A DNA stretch of 64,000 bases from Herpetosiphon geysericola (lineage in GTDB: Bacteria; Chloroflexota; Chloroflexia; Chloroflexales; Herpetosiphonaceae): positions 62,001 through 126,000 of the forward strand of contig NZ_LGKP01000012.1 of NCBI RefSeq assembly GCF_001306135.1, written 5' to 3'. This document shows positions 49,702 to 59,404 of this stretch, piece by piece (the first letter of the stretch is position 1; every line of letters starts with the position of its first letter). Made by a program: the position numbers and the translations under genes. The notes under the pieces were generated by a model. The model did not search any database and was not told the origin of the DNA. It saw only the letters and a program-made list of their open reading frames with translations.

Positions 49702-52700
49702 ATGAACTCCTATTTTCCGAGTCAGTTGGTTGGCTTTCGGCGGATGCTCAGTGCATGCTCATTGATGCTACTTATGGGTTTGCTTTGGCTTAATCCACGT
49801 GACAGTGGCTTGGTGAGAATTGGCTTTGCCCAAAACAACCCTAACTCACCGCTATGTAGCAATTCGGCGATCGTTAGTAATGCCAATGATGCTGGAGTTG
49901 GCTCGTTACGTCAGGCAATTGCTGATGTTTGTGTTCATGGCACGATTAGCTTTGCCAATAATTATCAGATTTATCTGAATACGGCGTTACAACTTGGCAA
50001 ATCTATGACCATCGATGCTAGCGGGCGCTCGATTATTTTAAGTGGCGATAGTAATAACGATGGCTCAGCCAATGTGCGAATTTTTGATATTACTTTAACG
50101 ACCAGCATCACGCTCACCCACCTGCGGCTTGAAAATGCTATCGGAAGCAACGGCGGCGCTATTCGCAGTCGCGGTAATTTGACGATTCGCGATAGCATAT
50201 TTACCAACAATAGGGCTAGTAATTCTGGTGGGGCAGTCTATGCAGATACAGGCATCCTCACAATTTATCAATCCTTTTTTGATTCGAATAGTGCTGGTGT
50301 TAATGGTGGTGCAATTTGGAGCGAATCTAATACGACAAGCTTGATTAATAACACGCTTGTGGGCAATACTGCACCGAATGGCGGCGGATTTGCCGTGTTT
50401 AATGTTACAGCAAATCTCGTACATACCACCTTTTCAGCCAATAGCGGCACCAATGCAGCCGATTTGCGAATCACAAGTAGCAGCGTGAATAGTTTCAATA
50501 CTATTTTGGCCAATAGTCGTAGCGGGCCGAATTGTGCAGGTAGCTTAGTACTTATCAATACCTTGATTGAAGATGGTTCATGTGCTGCTACACTGATTGG
50601 CGATCCACTCTTGGCACCTATAGCAGAGTATGCTGGCTCAACCCCAACCATGGCCCTGTTGCCTGGTAGCCCAGCGATTGATGCAGGCGATAGCGCTGTT
50701 TGTGCGCTAAGCGATCAACGCGGAATTGCCCGACCACAAGGGGCGGGCTGTGATCTTGGCGCATTTGAATCACATGGTTTTCAGCTAAATATCTTGGCTG
50801 GTAATCAGCAAGTGGCCGATTTAGCGAGCACTTTCCCCTCGGCCTTGCGCATTCAAGCAGTTGCCAATGCTGCCAACGAGCCAGTTGGCGGCGGTGGAGT
50901 GCTGACTTTGAGCGCGCCAGCCAGCGGTGCCAGCCTGAACACGTCGAGCCTCACGACAACCTTAGCCAGCAACGCTCAAGCGAGTATTTTGCCAATTGCC
51001 AACACAATGAGCGGCAGTTATAGCGTTACAGCCAGCCTGCAAGGTGTGGCAAATCCAATTGCCTTTAGCTTAAGCAATTGTTTTCCCAATCGTGTGGTAA
51101 GCAGCAATCACGATAGCGGCGTTGGCTCATTGCGTGAAGCAGTGGCCCAAACCTGCACTGCGGGAACGGTTAGCTTTGCGGAAAGCATGGTCATTACGCC
51201 AACTAGTCGGCTAGAACTATTAAAAGGTGTGACGCTTGATGCTGAGGATAAGGCGATTACGTTTGATGGCGCACTGCATAGCAATGGCATTCTCTATGTC
51301 AACGCTACCAAACCTGTCATGCTCAAAGGCTTGAGGCTGATCAATGGCTCAGCCTTGCGCGGCGCAGGCATCTATAACGAAACTGATTTGTTGCTTGATA
51401 CGAGCGTAATTCAGGCCAATCTTGGGGTTGGCGAAAATTCAAGCGGAGCTGGGATTTATAATAATGGCGTTTTAACTGTTACAAACAGTTTATTGGCTAG
51501 CAATCGAGCCTCGATGGGAGCGGCAATTTTTACTACTGGCAGTGGCAATCGTACCAGCGTCACTAATAGCACAATTATCAGCAATACTGCTAGTTTTGGG
51601 GCTGGGTTTGAATTAAATAATAGTGTCCTGACCATTAACAATAGCAGCATTATTGCTAATCAAGCCCTAGAAGGTGGCGGGATTGATACGCTTGGTGGGA
51701 CGTTAGTGGTTGCAAATAGCACGATTGCCCATAACCATGCAAGCAATCGCGGCGGTGGCGTATATATTTTTGGTGGCTCAACCAACGCACGCCTAACCAA
51801 CACAACGATTGTTTCTAATAGCTCACCAAGCATTGGTGGGTTGCGCAGCCAAGGCCAATTGCATTTGGTCAATAATCTGATCAGTGCTAATGCTGGTGGC
51901 GATTGTTTGGCGACTACGCTTGCTACAAACACTAAAAACTTTATCGCCGATGCGAGTTGCGCTGCGCATTTGAGTGGCGAGGCGTATCTGAGCAGGCTTG
52001 GCAATTATGGTGGTGCAACTGCTACGATTGCACTGTTGCCTGGTAGCCCAGCGATTGATGCAGGCGACCTGAGTGCCTGTGCGAGCACGCCAGTTGCTGG
52101 CCATGATCAACGTGGGATCGAGCGCGAGGCTACTTGCGATCTTGGCGCATTCGAATCGCAAGGTTTTACGCTGGGGCTGGTTAGTGGCGATCAACAAACA
52201 GCGATTGTTAATCAGCCATTAGCTCAAGCCTTGACTGTGCACGTTCAGGCTAATAATCCCAATGAACCAATTTTAGCTGGTGCAATTAGCTTTGTTGCAC
52301 CATTGAGTGGCGCTAGCACGATTCCAACCCAAACAACCAGTTTAATTGATCAGACAGGCTTGGTTAGTGCTACGCTCAACGCGAATGCACTTATTGGCGA
52401 CTATCTGGTTGAGGCTTCGGCGCTAGGCGTAACCAACCAAATAAGCTTTCATTTAAGCAACTGTGCTGGCATGCACATGACTGTAACCAGCGCTGCGGAT
52501 GCTGGCCCAGGCTCGTTGCGCCAAGCGCTTGAGGATGTATGTGATGCTGGCTTGATTAACTTTGATAGCGCTAAAACCATTCATTTGGCAAGCCCGCTAA
52601 GTCTAAATCAACGGGTAACGATCGATGCTGCTGAACATAATGTTGTAATTAGCGGCGATAGCGACCAGAATGGAACTGCTGATGTGCAACCATTTTTCAT

Positions 52701-54129
52701 TGCCAGCACTGCCAGCGTAACCATGAGCAATTTGCTGATTGTTGATGGTACAGCAACCAGCGGTGGCGCGATTCAAAATCAAGGCCAGCTTTGGCTTGAA
52801 GCCGTTCGCTTGGTCGATAATCATTCAACGGCTACGGTTAATGGCCAAGGTGGTGGCGGCCTCTACAACACTGGTTGGGCCAGCTTACGCGATTGTGTTA
52901 TCGAGCAGAATACGGCGGCCCGTGGCGCGGGAATTATGGTTGCCAATGGTGGCAAGCTCCAAATCGACAATTGTATTATTCGCACCAACACTGCCTCAAC
53001 CGCTGGCGGTGGCTTGCTCAATGCCTTAGGTGGCACGATTGACATTGTTGATACCGCAATTCTGAGCAACACCGCCTCGATCGGTGGCGGCTTACGCAAC
53101 ACTGGCGCAACCACCACTATGCAGCGGGTGCTATTGCAAGCCAATCAGGCAACCAATGCTGGCGGCGCAATTCATAGTAATGGGGTCTTAACAATTACCC
53201 AAAGCCTGTTGTATGGCAATATTGTTGATGGGGTGCAAGGGCTTGGCGCTGGTGGCGCAATCCAGCTTGAGCTTGCGAGCAGCAGAACCACCTTGATCAA
53301 TGTGACGTTGAGCGCCAACCAAGCCAATGGTGGCAGCGATGCTGGCGGCGGCGCAATTATGCACTACGATGGCACACTCAACCTAATCAACAGCACCATT
53401 GCCGATAACCAAACAATTGGCTTGAATGGCGCAGGGATTCGTCAGGTTGAAGGGATTGTTACGCTGACAAATTCGTTGATCAGCAATAATCGTAAAAATG
53501 GCTTAGCCAACGATTTGGCGGGCAATTTCGTTTCTGGCGATTACAATTTGCTTGGCGATGTGAGCGCCGCGAGTTTAAGCGGCTCGACGACCAACACCCT
53601 GAGCAACACAGCGCCATTGCTCGCTCCATTGGCCAATTATGGCGGCTCGACTGCTAGCTACGCGTTATTGCCTGGGAGTCCTGCAATCGATGCAGCTGGC
53701 GCTGCACACTGCCCAACGAGCGATCAACGTGGGATTGCCCGCGCTGCAAGCTGCGATATTGGCGCGTTTGAATCACAGGGATTTCGCCTCAATCTGGTTA
53801 GTGGTGACCAACAAACGACTCTGACCAACACGCCATTTGCTGCGCCGCTGGTTTTTACAATAACCGCGAATGCTGCCGAAGAGCCAGTTGGGCCTGGTGG
53901 TCTGATTTCCTTGAGCGCGCCAACCACTGGGGCTAGCCTCAATCCCGCTATGTTCACCATTTCAACCACTAGCAATGGTCTGCATAGCGCTATGCTGACT
54001 GCCAACGCTGTGGCGGGAAGTTATCAAGTTCTGGTTCATGCGCGTGGTGTTATTAGCCCATTAATTGTTAATTTGAGCCAGCGCGATCAACGCTATGGTG
54101 TCTGGTTACCGTTTGTGGCGCGTCAGTAA
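49702..54129 (+). CDS. Giant secreted right-handed beta-helix protein, three repeat units
   Basis: About 1475 residues. A signal peptide (residues about 15-45, ends GFAQ) is followed by three homologous units of about 465 residues. Each begins with a phrase like NDAGVGSLRQAIADVC, continues through parallel beta-helix coils (GGAIRSRGNLTIRDS, GGGLRNTGATTTM), reaches a fixed LLPGSPAIDAGD..CA..DQRGI segment with C..GAFESQGF, and ends with a beta-sandwich (SGDQQTA). The last residues (YGVWLPFVARQ) resemble the tail of the Kelch protein at 484. Such proteins act as surface adhesins or shields. The ATG at 49702 has GAGG five bases upstream; an in-frame ATG at 49687 is possible. Confidence 0.9.
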   Translation: MNSYFPSQLVGFRRMLSACSLMLLMGLLWLNPRDSGLVRIGFAQNNPNSPLCSNSAIVSNANDAGVGSLRQAIADVCVHGTISFANNYQIYLNTALQLGKSMTIDASGRSIILSGDSNNDGSANVRIFDITLTTSITLTHLRLENAIGSNGGAIRSRGNLTIRDSIFTNNRASNSGGAVYADTGILTIYQSFFDSNSAGVNGGAIWSESNTTSLINNTLVGNTAPNGGGFAVFNVTANLVHTTFSANSGTNAADLRITSSSVNSFNTILANSRSGPNCAGSLVLINTLIEDGSCAATLIGDPLLAPIAEYAGSTPTMALLPGSPAIDAGDSAVCALSDQRGIARPQGAGCDLGAFESHGFQLNILAGNQQVADLASTFPSALRIQAVANAANEPVGGGGVLTLSAPASGASLNTSSLTTTLASNAQASILPIANTMSGSYSVTASLQGVANPIAFSLSNCFPNRVVSSNHDSGVGSLREAVAQTCTAGTVSFAESMVITPTSRLELLKGVTLDAEDKAITFDGALHSNGILYVNATKPVMLKGLRLINGSALRGAGIYNETDLLLDTSVIQANLGVGENSSGAGIYNNGVLTVTNSLLASNRASMGAAIFTTGSGNRTSVTNSTIISNTASFGAGFELNNSVLTINNSSIIANQALEGGGIDTLGGTLVVANSTIAHNHASNRGGGVYIFGGSTNARLTNTTIVSNSSPSIGGLRSQGQLHLVNNLISANAGGDCLATTLATNTKNFIADASCAAHLSGEAYLSRLGNYGGATATIALLPGSPAIDAGDLSACASTPVAGHDQRGIEREATCDLGAFESQGFTLGLVSGDQQTAIVNQPLAQALTVHVQANNPNEPILAGAISFVAPLSGASTIPTQTTSLIDQTGLVSATLNANALIGDYLVEASALGVTNQISFHLSNCAGMHMTVTSAADAGPGSLRQALEDVCDAGLINFDSAKTIHLASPLSLNQRVTIDAAEHNVVISGDSDQNGTADVQPFFIASTASVTMSNLLIVDGTATSGGAIQNQGQLWLEAVRLVDNHSTATVNGQGGGGLYNTGWASLRDCVIEQNTAARGAGIMVANGGKLQIDNCIIRTNTASTAGGGLLNALGGTIDIVDTAILSNTASIGGGLRNTGATTTMQRVLLQANQATNAGGAIHSNGVLTITQSLLYGNIVDGVQGLGAGGAIQLELASSRTTLINVTLSANQANGGSDAGGGAIMHYDGTLNLINSTIADNQTIGLNGAGIRQVEGIVTLTNSLISNNRKNGLANDLAGNFVSGDYNLLGDVSAASLSGSTTNTLSNTAPLLAPLANYGGSTASYALLPGSPAIDAAGAAHCPTSDQRGIARAASCDIGAFESQGFRLNLVSGDQQTTLTNTPFAAPLVFTITANAAEEPVGPGGLISLSAPTTGASLNPAMFTISTTSNGLHSAMLTANAVAGSYQVLVHARGVISPLIVNLSQRDQRYGVWLPFVARQ

Positions 54130-54155
54130 AAATCTGCTTGTTGGATAGTCCCAAC

Positions 54156-54186
54156 ACGCCTCGCCTGCACAACGTGGGTGAGGCGT
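54156..54186 (+). terminator. Stem-loop terminator of the beta-helix gene
   Basis: ACGCCTC (54156-54162) with GAGGCGT (54180-54186), extended by imperfect pairs inside, followed by TCTTG. It starts 27 bases after the stop. Confidence 0.6.
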
Positions 54187-54301
54187 TCTTGTATGCTGCG
54201 TGATCGACCGCTGCTGACATCAGTTAGTAATCTGTGGAGCTAGCATTTTGCTGCGCTGCGAGCTACGCTTGGAGCAGTTTTTGTATGCAGGAGTTTGGTT
54301 T

Positions 54302-56020
54302 ATGGCTCGCCGTTCGCTTCTTCCTCATCGCCGATTGCAGCGCGCATGGCGTTTTGATCGCGGCTTGCCCAAGCCGTTGATCGTACTGTTATTGCTCGAT
54401 TTATGTTTAGTGTTGCCAGTGCCATTTTTATTGCCAACGGTTTTTGGCGAGCGGCCTGTGGCTCAAACTGCGCCCCAAACCCACCCTGAAACGCCGCTTG
54501 CAACGCCGTTTGCTCATGGCGCTGGCATCGGTAGTGCTGGCGAGCAGCGTCAATTGCCGTTATTAATTGATGCGGTGCGTTTGCAAGATGCACGTTATGG
54601 CGATGCGCAAACGGTGGCCAGTCTTATCGCCAACTATCTGCCAGCCTTGGCCGACCAACGCTTTGCGATTGGCAATGGCATGGAGCAAGCTGCTGCCAAT
54701 ATCATCACTGGGCAAGCCCTGCGCTGGAATATCAATCCCTTGGTAGTGGTAAGTTTGTTGACAATCAATCACGCTTTAACCAACCCGTTAGCCTTTGATA
54801 CTGCTTTTGGCGGCCCTGAAGCTGGCTTTCCGCAACAAGTGCTGTGGGTCACGCTTAGTTTGCGCGAGGGCTTGAGCCAACCATTAACCAACAGCTTTCA
54901 ACTTAACGATGGAACGTGGTGGTCGACTGAGCAGCCCTTAGATTTGGCCAATGCCAGCTTGTTGCGGGTTTTGACGAAAATGCACAATCGAAAGCAACTT
55001 GAAGGCTTGCTTGGGAGTGGGAACGCAGCTTGGGTGGCCCAAGTCACGCCAATTATGGGCGATCCACGTCAGCCAATCTACAATCCGGTTGCTGATCAAC
55101 CATTTATGTTCACGCCGTTTAATGCTGCCAACCATCCAATTGCCCAATTCGACCATCAATATCCCTTGATCAAGGCCGATGGAACGATGCTGAGCAATGG
55201 ATTAAGCTTCGAATTGGGCTACGATGGGCATAATGGCTGGGATTATGATTTGCCTGCTGATAGCCCAATTTTGGCGGTGGCAGCGGGCACGGTGCTGTTT
55301 GCTGGCTGGGTTGATAGCGGTTGCGCCACGCCTGCAGGAGTGGTTGTAATTCAACATAGCAATGGCTATCGCAGTTCGTATTGGCATTTGGCGCGGGTCG
55401 ATGTCCAAGCTGGCAGCCAAATTGCCCAATCTGCTTTGATTGGGGTGGTTGGTCAAACTGGCTGTAGTGTTAATTACCATCTGCATTTGAGCATTCAGCG
55501 CTTGGGCCGCGATGTTGATCCTGCTGGTTGGTGCAGCAATCTGCCTGATCCATGGGCGGCGCATCCTGCTGGTGCAAGTAGCCGCTGGCTTTGGCTTGAT
55601 CAAGTTGATAGTTGTAATCAACCAGCGCTGAGCAGTTTGGCCGACGATAGCGATCCGGCCACGACGACCCGCTATGGTAGCCATTGGCAGGCCGATGCTG
55701 CTGGAAATTTCAATGGCTCGCATTGGACAAACAGTGGTGGTCAAAGTCTCTGGCGGCCATGGATCGCCCAAGCAGGCCGCTATCGTGTGCTTGTGTTTAT
55801 TCCAAATATGGCGACCAATGCAGGCACGGCGCATTATCGGGTGGCTCATAGCGATGGCATGAGCGAAATCGTGATTGATCAAGCAAAGCATGCTGGGAGT
55901 TGGCTGAGTTTGGGCGAATTTTGGTTTGAGCCTGGGCAAATTGGCCGCATTGGCCTGAGTGCGATTCCTGGCACAATCACCTGGGCTGATGCGGTGGCAA
56001 TTCAGCCGCTTCAGCCCTAG
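54302..56020 (+). CDS. Membrane-anchored M23 peptidase with golvesin-like C-terminal domain
   Basis: 572 residues. After an Arg-rich N-terminus comes one membrane helix (PLIVLLLLDLCLVLPVPFLL). A helical domain follows (about 85-250). The M23 domain (about 305-430) has zinc residues in GYDGHNGWDYDL and NYHLHLSIQRL. The last 120 residues (FNGSHWTNSGGQSLWRPWIA, then AGRYRVLVFIP) resemble the golvesin-like domain of extracellular proteins. It probably trims peptidoglycan at the outer face. The ATG at 54302 has AGGAG eight bases upstream; the frame is open to 54248 without support. Confidence 0.85.
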   Translation: MARRSLLPHRRLQRAWRFDRGLPKPLIVLLLLDLCLVLPVPFLLPTVFGERPVAQTAPQTHPETPLATPFAHGAGIGSAGEQRQLPLLIDAVRLQDARYGDAQTVASLIANYLPALADQRFAIGNGMEQAAANIITGQALRWNINPLVVVSLLTINHALTNPLAFDTAFGGPEAGFPQQVLWVTLSLREGLSQPLTNSFQLNDGTWWSTEQPLDLANASLLRVLTKMHNRKQLEGLLGSGNAAWVAQVTPIMGDPRQPIYNPVADQPFMFTPFNAANHPIAQFDHQYPLIKADGTMLSNGLSFELGYDGHNGWDYDLPADSPILAVAAGTVLFAGWVDSGCATPAGVVVIQHSNGYRSSYWHLARVDVQAGSQIAQSALIGVVGQTGCSVNYHLHLSIQRLGRDVDPAGWCSNLPDPWAAHPAGASSRWLWLDQVDSCNQPALSSLADDSDPATTTRYGSHWQADAAGNFNGSHWTNSGGQSLWRPWIAQAGRYRVLVFIPNMATNAGTAHYRVAHSDGMSEIVIDQAKHAGSWLSLGEFWFEPGQIGRIGLSAIPGTITWADAVAIQPLQP

Positions 56021-56078
56021 CTAGAGTGTTCTCTCACCCCCAGCCCCCTCCGGTTTTAACAAGCGATCGCGATCACCA

Positions 56079-56146
56079 CCCTTCCGTCCCGCCTCCAGGC
56101 GGGGGTGCAGGGGGATTAAAGCCCCCTGCACCCCCTCAAGGACATG
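56079..56146. repeat. Dispersed CCCTTCCGTCCCGCC repeat, copy 3
   Basis: CACCCTTCCGTCCCGCC, then CGCC/GGCG symmetry and a perfect 10-bp hairpin GTGCAGGGGG-ATTAAAG-CCCCCTGCAC. Bases after it (CCTCAAGGAC) match those after copy 2 (CCGCAAGGAC). The interval 56021-56265 holds no gene. Confidence 0.7.
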
Positions 56147-56265
56147 TTAAGGGTCGCAAGCATTCACCGATGAACCATGGGATTAATAGTTCGCTGCGTG
56201 CTGCAATTTAAAACCTACTCTTGTAAGCCAGCCCCCTCGCCCACTGGACGCGGGCGAAAGAATCA

Positions 56266-57351
56266 TTAAGCAACAGCCTTGGCTAAATCGGCTAAAAATG
56301 CTTCGGCATCAGAATCGCTGATCAAGCGGGTATCATAACTTAGGGTTGCAATTGCTTGTTGGCTGATTTGTAGTACCTCGCCAACTAAAACTTTGCGCAC
56401 ACCGCCGATGTGCAAGGTTGCCGATTGACCATAGCGAATCGGCGCTGCACTCCACAGATTTACATCACTTTGGATAACGCTAAACACGCAGGGCTGCTGA
56501 TTTGCGTTGGTGCTTAATGCTCGTTGCAAGCCGCGCAAATTGAGATCGGCTGCAAAGGGAATCCTGGCGCTGCCTGCTGGATGCTCGACATGAATATGCA
56601 AGCTTGCGCGTTCTAGCCGATCGCCATCGACCCAAAGGCTGCGCAACAATGGGTGGCGTTGTAACACCTGGATTGTTGCCAAGAGCAGTTGAGCGGTTAG
56701 CTCGCTCGGCGCAAAGCGATCGACGCTGACTGGGTGTGAGCAATAGGCTTGCGGAATGGTTGCGGCAGCGATTTGGCGCAATTCAATCTCTTGGTATTGC
56801 TCGTTGGTCCACGCTTGTATGCTGCTTGGCTGTTGGTTTGGATGCGGGGCTGGTTTGCTGGTTGGCGCAGGCACAATAATTACCTGCTCTGATTGGGCAA
56901 AAGCATTGCCCATTTGTTCGGCGACACAAAAACCATCTGCTGGGGCTGCTAGTTGTTCGGTAGGATTGGGCATGGTTGCGGCGTGATCAGGCAAGAGAGC
57001 TAAAATATCACGTTTGCCAACCCGCCCATCAGCCAATGTGCCGCTGATTGTGCTTAAATCGAGCTGATGCTGTTCAGCAATCTTGCGTGCCAAGGGGGTG
57101 ACAGCAAGTTGACGTTTTGACACCGTTTCAACAAATTGTAATAATGGAGTGGTTGCATCGAGGCTGGCTCCCTCATTTACCAATAATGCTGCAATCGTTC
57201 CAGCGTGGTTGGCTGGAATCGCCCATTCAGCGTGAGCATCAACAACCAAAGCCACAATCTGGCCTGCTGCAACCACAGCACCTGGTTGAATCAACCAACG
57301 AGCTAAGCGAGCACTTGATTGAAACGCTGGTAAGGCCACTGACGATGCCAT
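56266..57351 (-). CDS. E2 acyltransferase-like protein lacking catalytic residues
   Basis: 361 residues with the domain order of a 2-oxoacid dehydrogenase E2: a lipoyl-like domain (1-80), a peripheral subunit-binding domain (TPLARKIAEQHQLDLSTISG, about 98-132), a Pro-rich linker, and an acyltransferase domain (about 190-361). In the lipoyl domain the lysine of TDKA is replaced (VDAHAEW), and in the catalytic domain the family motif D-H-R-x-x-D-G reads DTRLISDSD, losing the histidine. It therefore probably cannot carry lipoate or transfer acyl groups, and may be structural or regulatory. AAGGAG lies five bases before the ATG at 57351. Confidence 0.8.
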   Translation of the reverse strand: MASSVALPAFQSSARLARWLIQPGAVVAAGQIVALVVDAHAEWAIPANHAGTIAALLVNEGASLDATTPLLQFVETVSKRQLAVTPLARKIAEQHQLDLSTISGTLADGRVGKRDILALLPDHAATMPNPTEQLAAPADGFCVAEQMGNAFAQSEQVIIVPAPTSKPAPHPNQQPSSIQAWTNEQYQEIELRQIAAATIPQAYCSHPVSVDRFAPSELTAQLLLATIQVLQRHPLLRSLWVDGDRLERASLHIHVEHPAGSARIPFAADLNLRGLQRALSTNANQQPCVFSVIQSDVNLWSAAPIRYGQSATLHIGGVRKVLVGEVLQISQQAIATLSYDTRLISDSDAEAFLADLAKAVA

Positions 57352-57534
57352 GAACACTCCTTTGTGATCTACATAATGACAGTTGAGGCAGCCCATTGAT
57401 AGGCGCAGTCAGGCTAAAACCCAATGACTGTGCGCTGAGACGCAAGCTATTGTACCATGGGGATGAATGCGCGAAAACGTTAACGATCTTAACCGTAACG
57501 AATTGAGCATTCAGACGGTATACATTGAAAGGGG

Positions 57535-58092
57535 ATGCTCGTTTTGATCGAGTCTCTCAGCGATCAAGAAATTATCGAACGCGCCAAAGCCTACGATCAT
57601 GCAGTGCTGCAACACCTTTACGAGGCCTACTCGCCAGCGTTGTTTCGTTATATTTATTATCGCATCGGCGACCGTGAAACTGCTGAAGATATCCGCGCCG
57701 ATGTATTTATCAAGATGCTTGAAGGTCTTGGTTCATTCAATTATCAAGGTTGGAGCATCGCCTCATGGTTATATCGCATTGCCCACGATCGGGTCGTTGA
57801 CCATTTACGCCGTCAAGGGCGACGCAAACAGGAAACCTTAGTTGATACGGTGGTTGATCCTGCAGACGGGCCTGATCAACAATCGTTAGCATCGTTGGAT
57901 CATGCTGAACTCTATGCGGCGTTACAGCAACTCACCGATGAGCAAGCTGAAGTGATCATACTGCGATTTTTGCAAGATCGGAGTATTCGTGATGTTGCGC
58001 AAATCACTGGTCGTAGCGAAGGTGCTATCAAAGCATTACAGCATCGGGCACTTAACGCGCTAGGTCGATTACTTCGACCAGTGGGGGACTAA
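57535..58092 (+). CDS. ECF-type sigma-70 factor
   Basis: 185 residues. Region 2 (YSPALFRYIYYRIGDRETAEDI, then SWLYRIAHDRVVDHLRR) and region 4 (LQQLTDEQAEVIILRFLQDR, then GRSEGAIKALQHRALNAL) are complete. There is no N-terminal region 1. The ATG at 57535 lies very close to AAAGGGG; a TTG at 57544 would be better spaced. Its stop shares one base with the next gene (TAATG), whose product is the likely membrane partner that controls it. Confidence 0.92.
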   Translation: MLVLIESLSDQEIIERAKAYDHAVLQHLYEAYSPALFRYIYYRIGDRETAEDIRADVFIKMLEGLGSFNYQGWSIASWLYRIAHDRVVDHLRRQGRRKQETLVDTVVDPADGPDQQSLASLDHAELYAALQQLTDEQAEVIILRFLQDRSIRDVAQITGRSEGAIKALQHRALNALGRLLRPVGD

Positions 58093-59393
58093 TGAATGAT
58101 AATTTGAGCGAGCTGGTGATTGATGCTTGGCAGAATGGGGTTAGCCTCGAAACGCTCTGCCAGCAGTATCCTCATCATGCAGACGCTATTCGCCAATTAA
58201 TTAATCCGTTGATCAAACTTCAACAGGTCAAAGCGCCAACTCTGCCACCACGGGCAAGTCAAGCGCAGGCCGATTTTCTGCGTTTAGCCCAACACTATCG
58301 GGCACAGGCCGGCGCAAAGCCGAAGCAACGCCGTTCGCTGCTAACCCAACGTTGGTTGTGGGCAACTGCCACGATTGTGTTCTTGCTTTGCTTGAGTGGC
58401 AATTTTGTTTTATCGGCCTCAGCAAGTGCGCTGCCCGGCGATAATCTATATGGGATTAAACGCTGGAGCGAATCGCTAAGCCTTGCTTTTACCCCAAGCG
58501 ATCAGCAGTTGGCTGTGCGCATTGAGTTGGTCAATGAACGCCAGCGCGAAATTGCTAGCTTGGTGGCGTTAAATAAACCGGTGCCCAATAGCTTGCTTGA
58601 TGAAGTGGTGAATGAAACCCAATCGATCGAGCTAGCGCTTGCGCCAACCCATACCAACGATCCGCGGCGCGATCAGTTGCGCCAGGTCAATCAACAACTG
58701 CAAACGACGATTGCGATTATTCCAACCGAAAATCTGAGCGATGACCTTAAGCACCATGATTTGATTGAGACGCTGGATCAAAGTAGTCAGCGGATCATTG
58801 CGAGTGCTTCGGCTACGCCAACCCAAATGGTCAAGCTTTTGCTTGAACCAACAATCGCCGATCAGCCAATTATCTTATCTGACCCAACAGTTGGGCCAAA
58901 TATTGCCAACCCACGCGTGCCTCCCAAGCCCCAAACCCCAACTCTTGAGCCAACCGAGGTCGTTTTGCCCACCTCGACGAGCACAGCCTTGCCAACCTTG
59001 AAGCCAACCAAGGTTCCAGCGCCAGTCGTCAAGCCGATTGCGACGGCTACCCTTGTGCCAACAATGTTACCAACCAGCACAGAGGTGCCAACCGAGGTGC
59101 CAACGGCAACCGAGGTGCCGACAGCAACGGCCTTGCCAACAGCTGCTCCAACCAATGTGCCGTTAGCAACCGAAATTCCAAGCATTGGGCTGCCTAGTGC
59201 AACAACAGTTGTTGTGCGTAACCCAACGGCGATACTTCCAACCAAAGTGCCTGAAGATATTAAACCAACCGAGGTTCCAACCCCACAACCAACTGTGGAA
59301 AGTCCAACCAAAGAGCCGCCAGCACCAGTGCCAGCGCCAACCAAAGTGCCTGAGGATAGCAAAGGCCAACCACAACCAGTTAGCCACAACTAA
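58092..59393 (+). CDS. DUF5667 membrane protein, probable anti-sigma-type partner
   Basis: 433 residues. A cytoplasmic head (1-85) is followed by one membrane helix (LWATATIVFLLCLSGNFVL, about 95-113). The outer DUF5667-like helical domain (ALPGDNLYGIKRWSESLSLAFTP, then IELVNERQREIASL) extends to about 240. A long Thr/Pro/Val-rich stalk follows (PTEVPTATEVPTATALPTAA) to the end. The layout and one-base overlap with the ECF sigma gene suggest a signalling partner that holds or releases the sigma factor; this is inferred. Confidence 0.8.
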   Translation: MNDNLSELVIDAWQNGVSLETLCQQYPHHADAIRQLINPLIKLQQVKAPTLPPRASQAQADFLRLAQHYRAQAGAKPKQRRSLLTQRWLWATATIVFLLCLSGNFVLSASASALPGDNLYGIKRWSESLSLAFTPSDQQLAVRIELVNERQREIASLVALNKPVPNSLLDEVVNETQSIELALAPTHTNDPRRDQLRQVNQQLQTTIAIIPTENLSDDLKHHDLIETLDQSSQRIIASASATPTQMVKLLLEPTIADQPIILSDPTVGPNIANPRVPPKPQTPTLEPTEVVLPTSTSTALPTLKPTKVPAPVVKPIATATLVPTMLPTSTEVPTEVPTATEVPTATALPTAAPTNVPLATEIPSIGLPSATTVVVRNPTAILPTKVPEDIKPTEVPTPQPTVESPTKEPPAPVPAPTKVPEDSKGQPQPVSHN

Positions 59394-59404
59394 GCTACCA
59401 GCGG

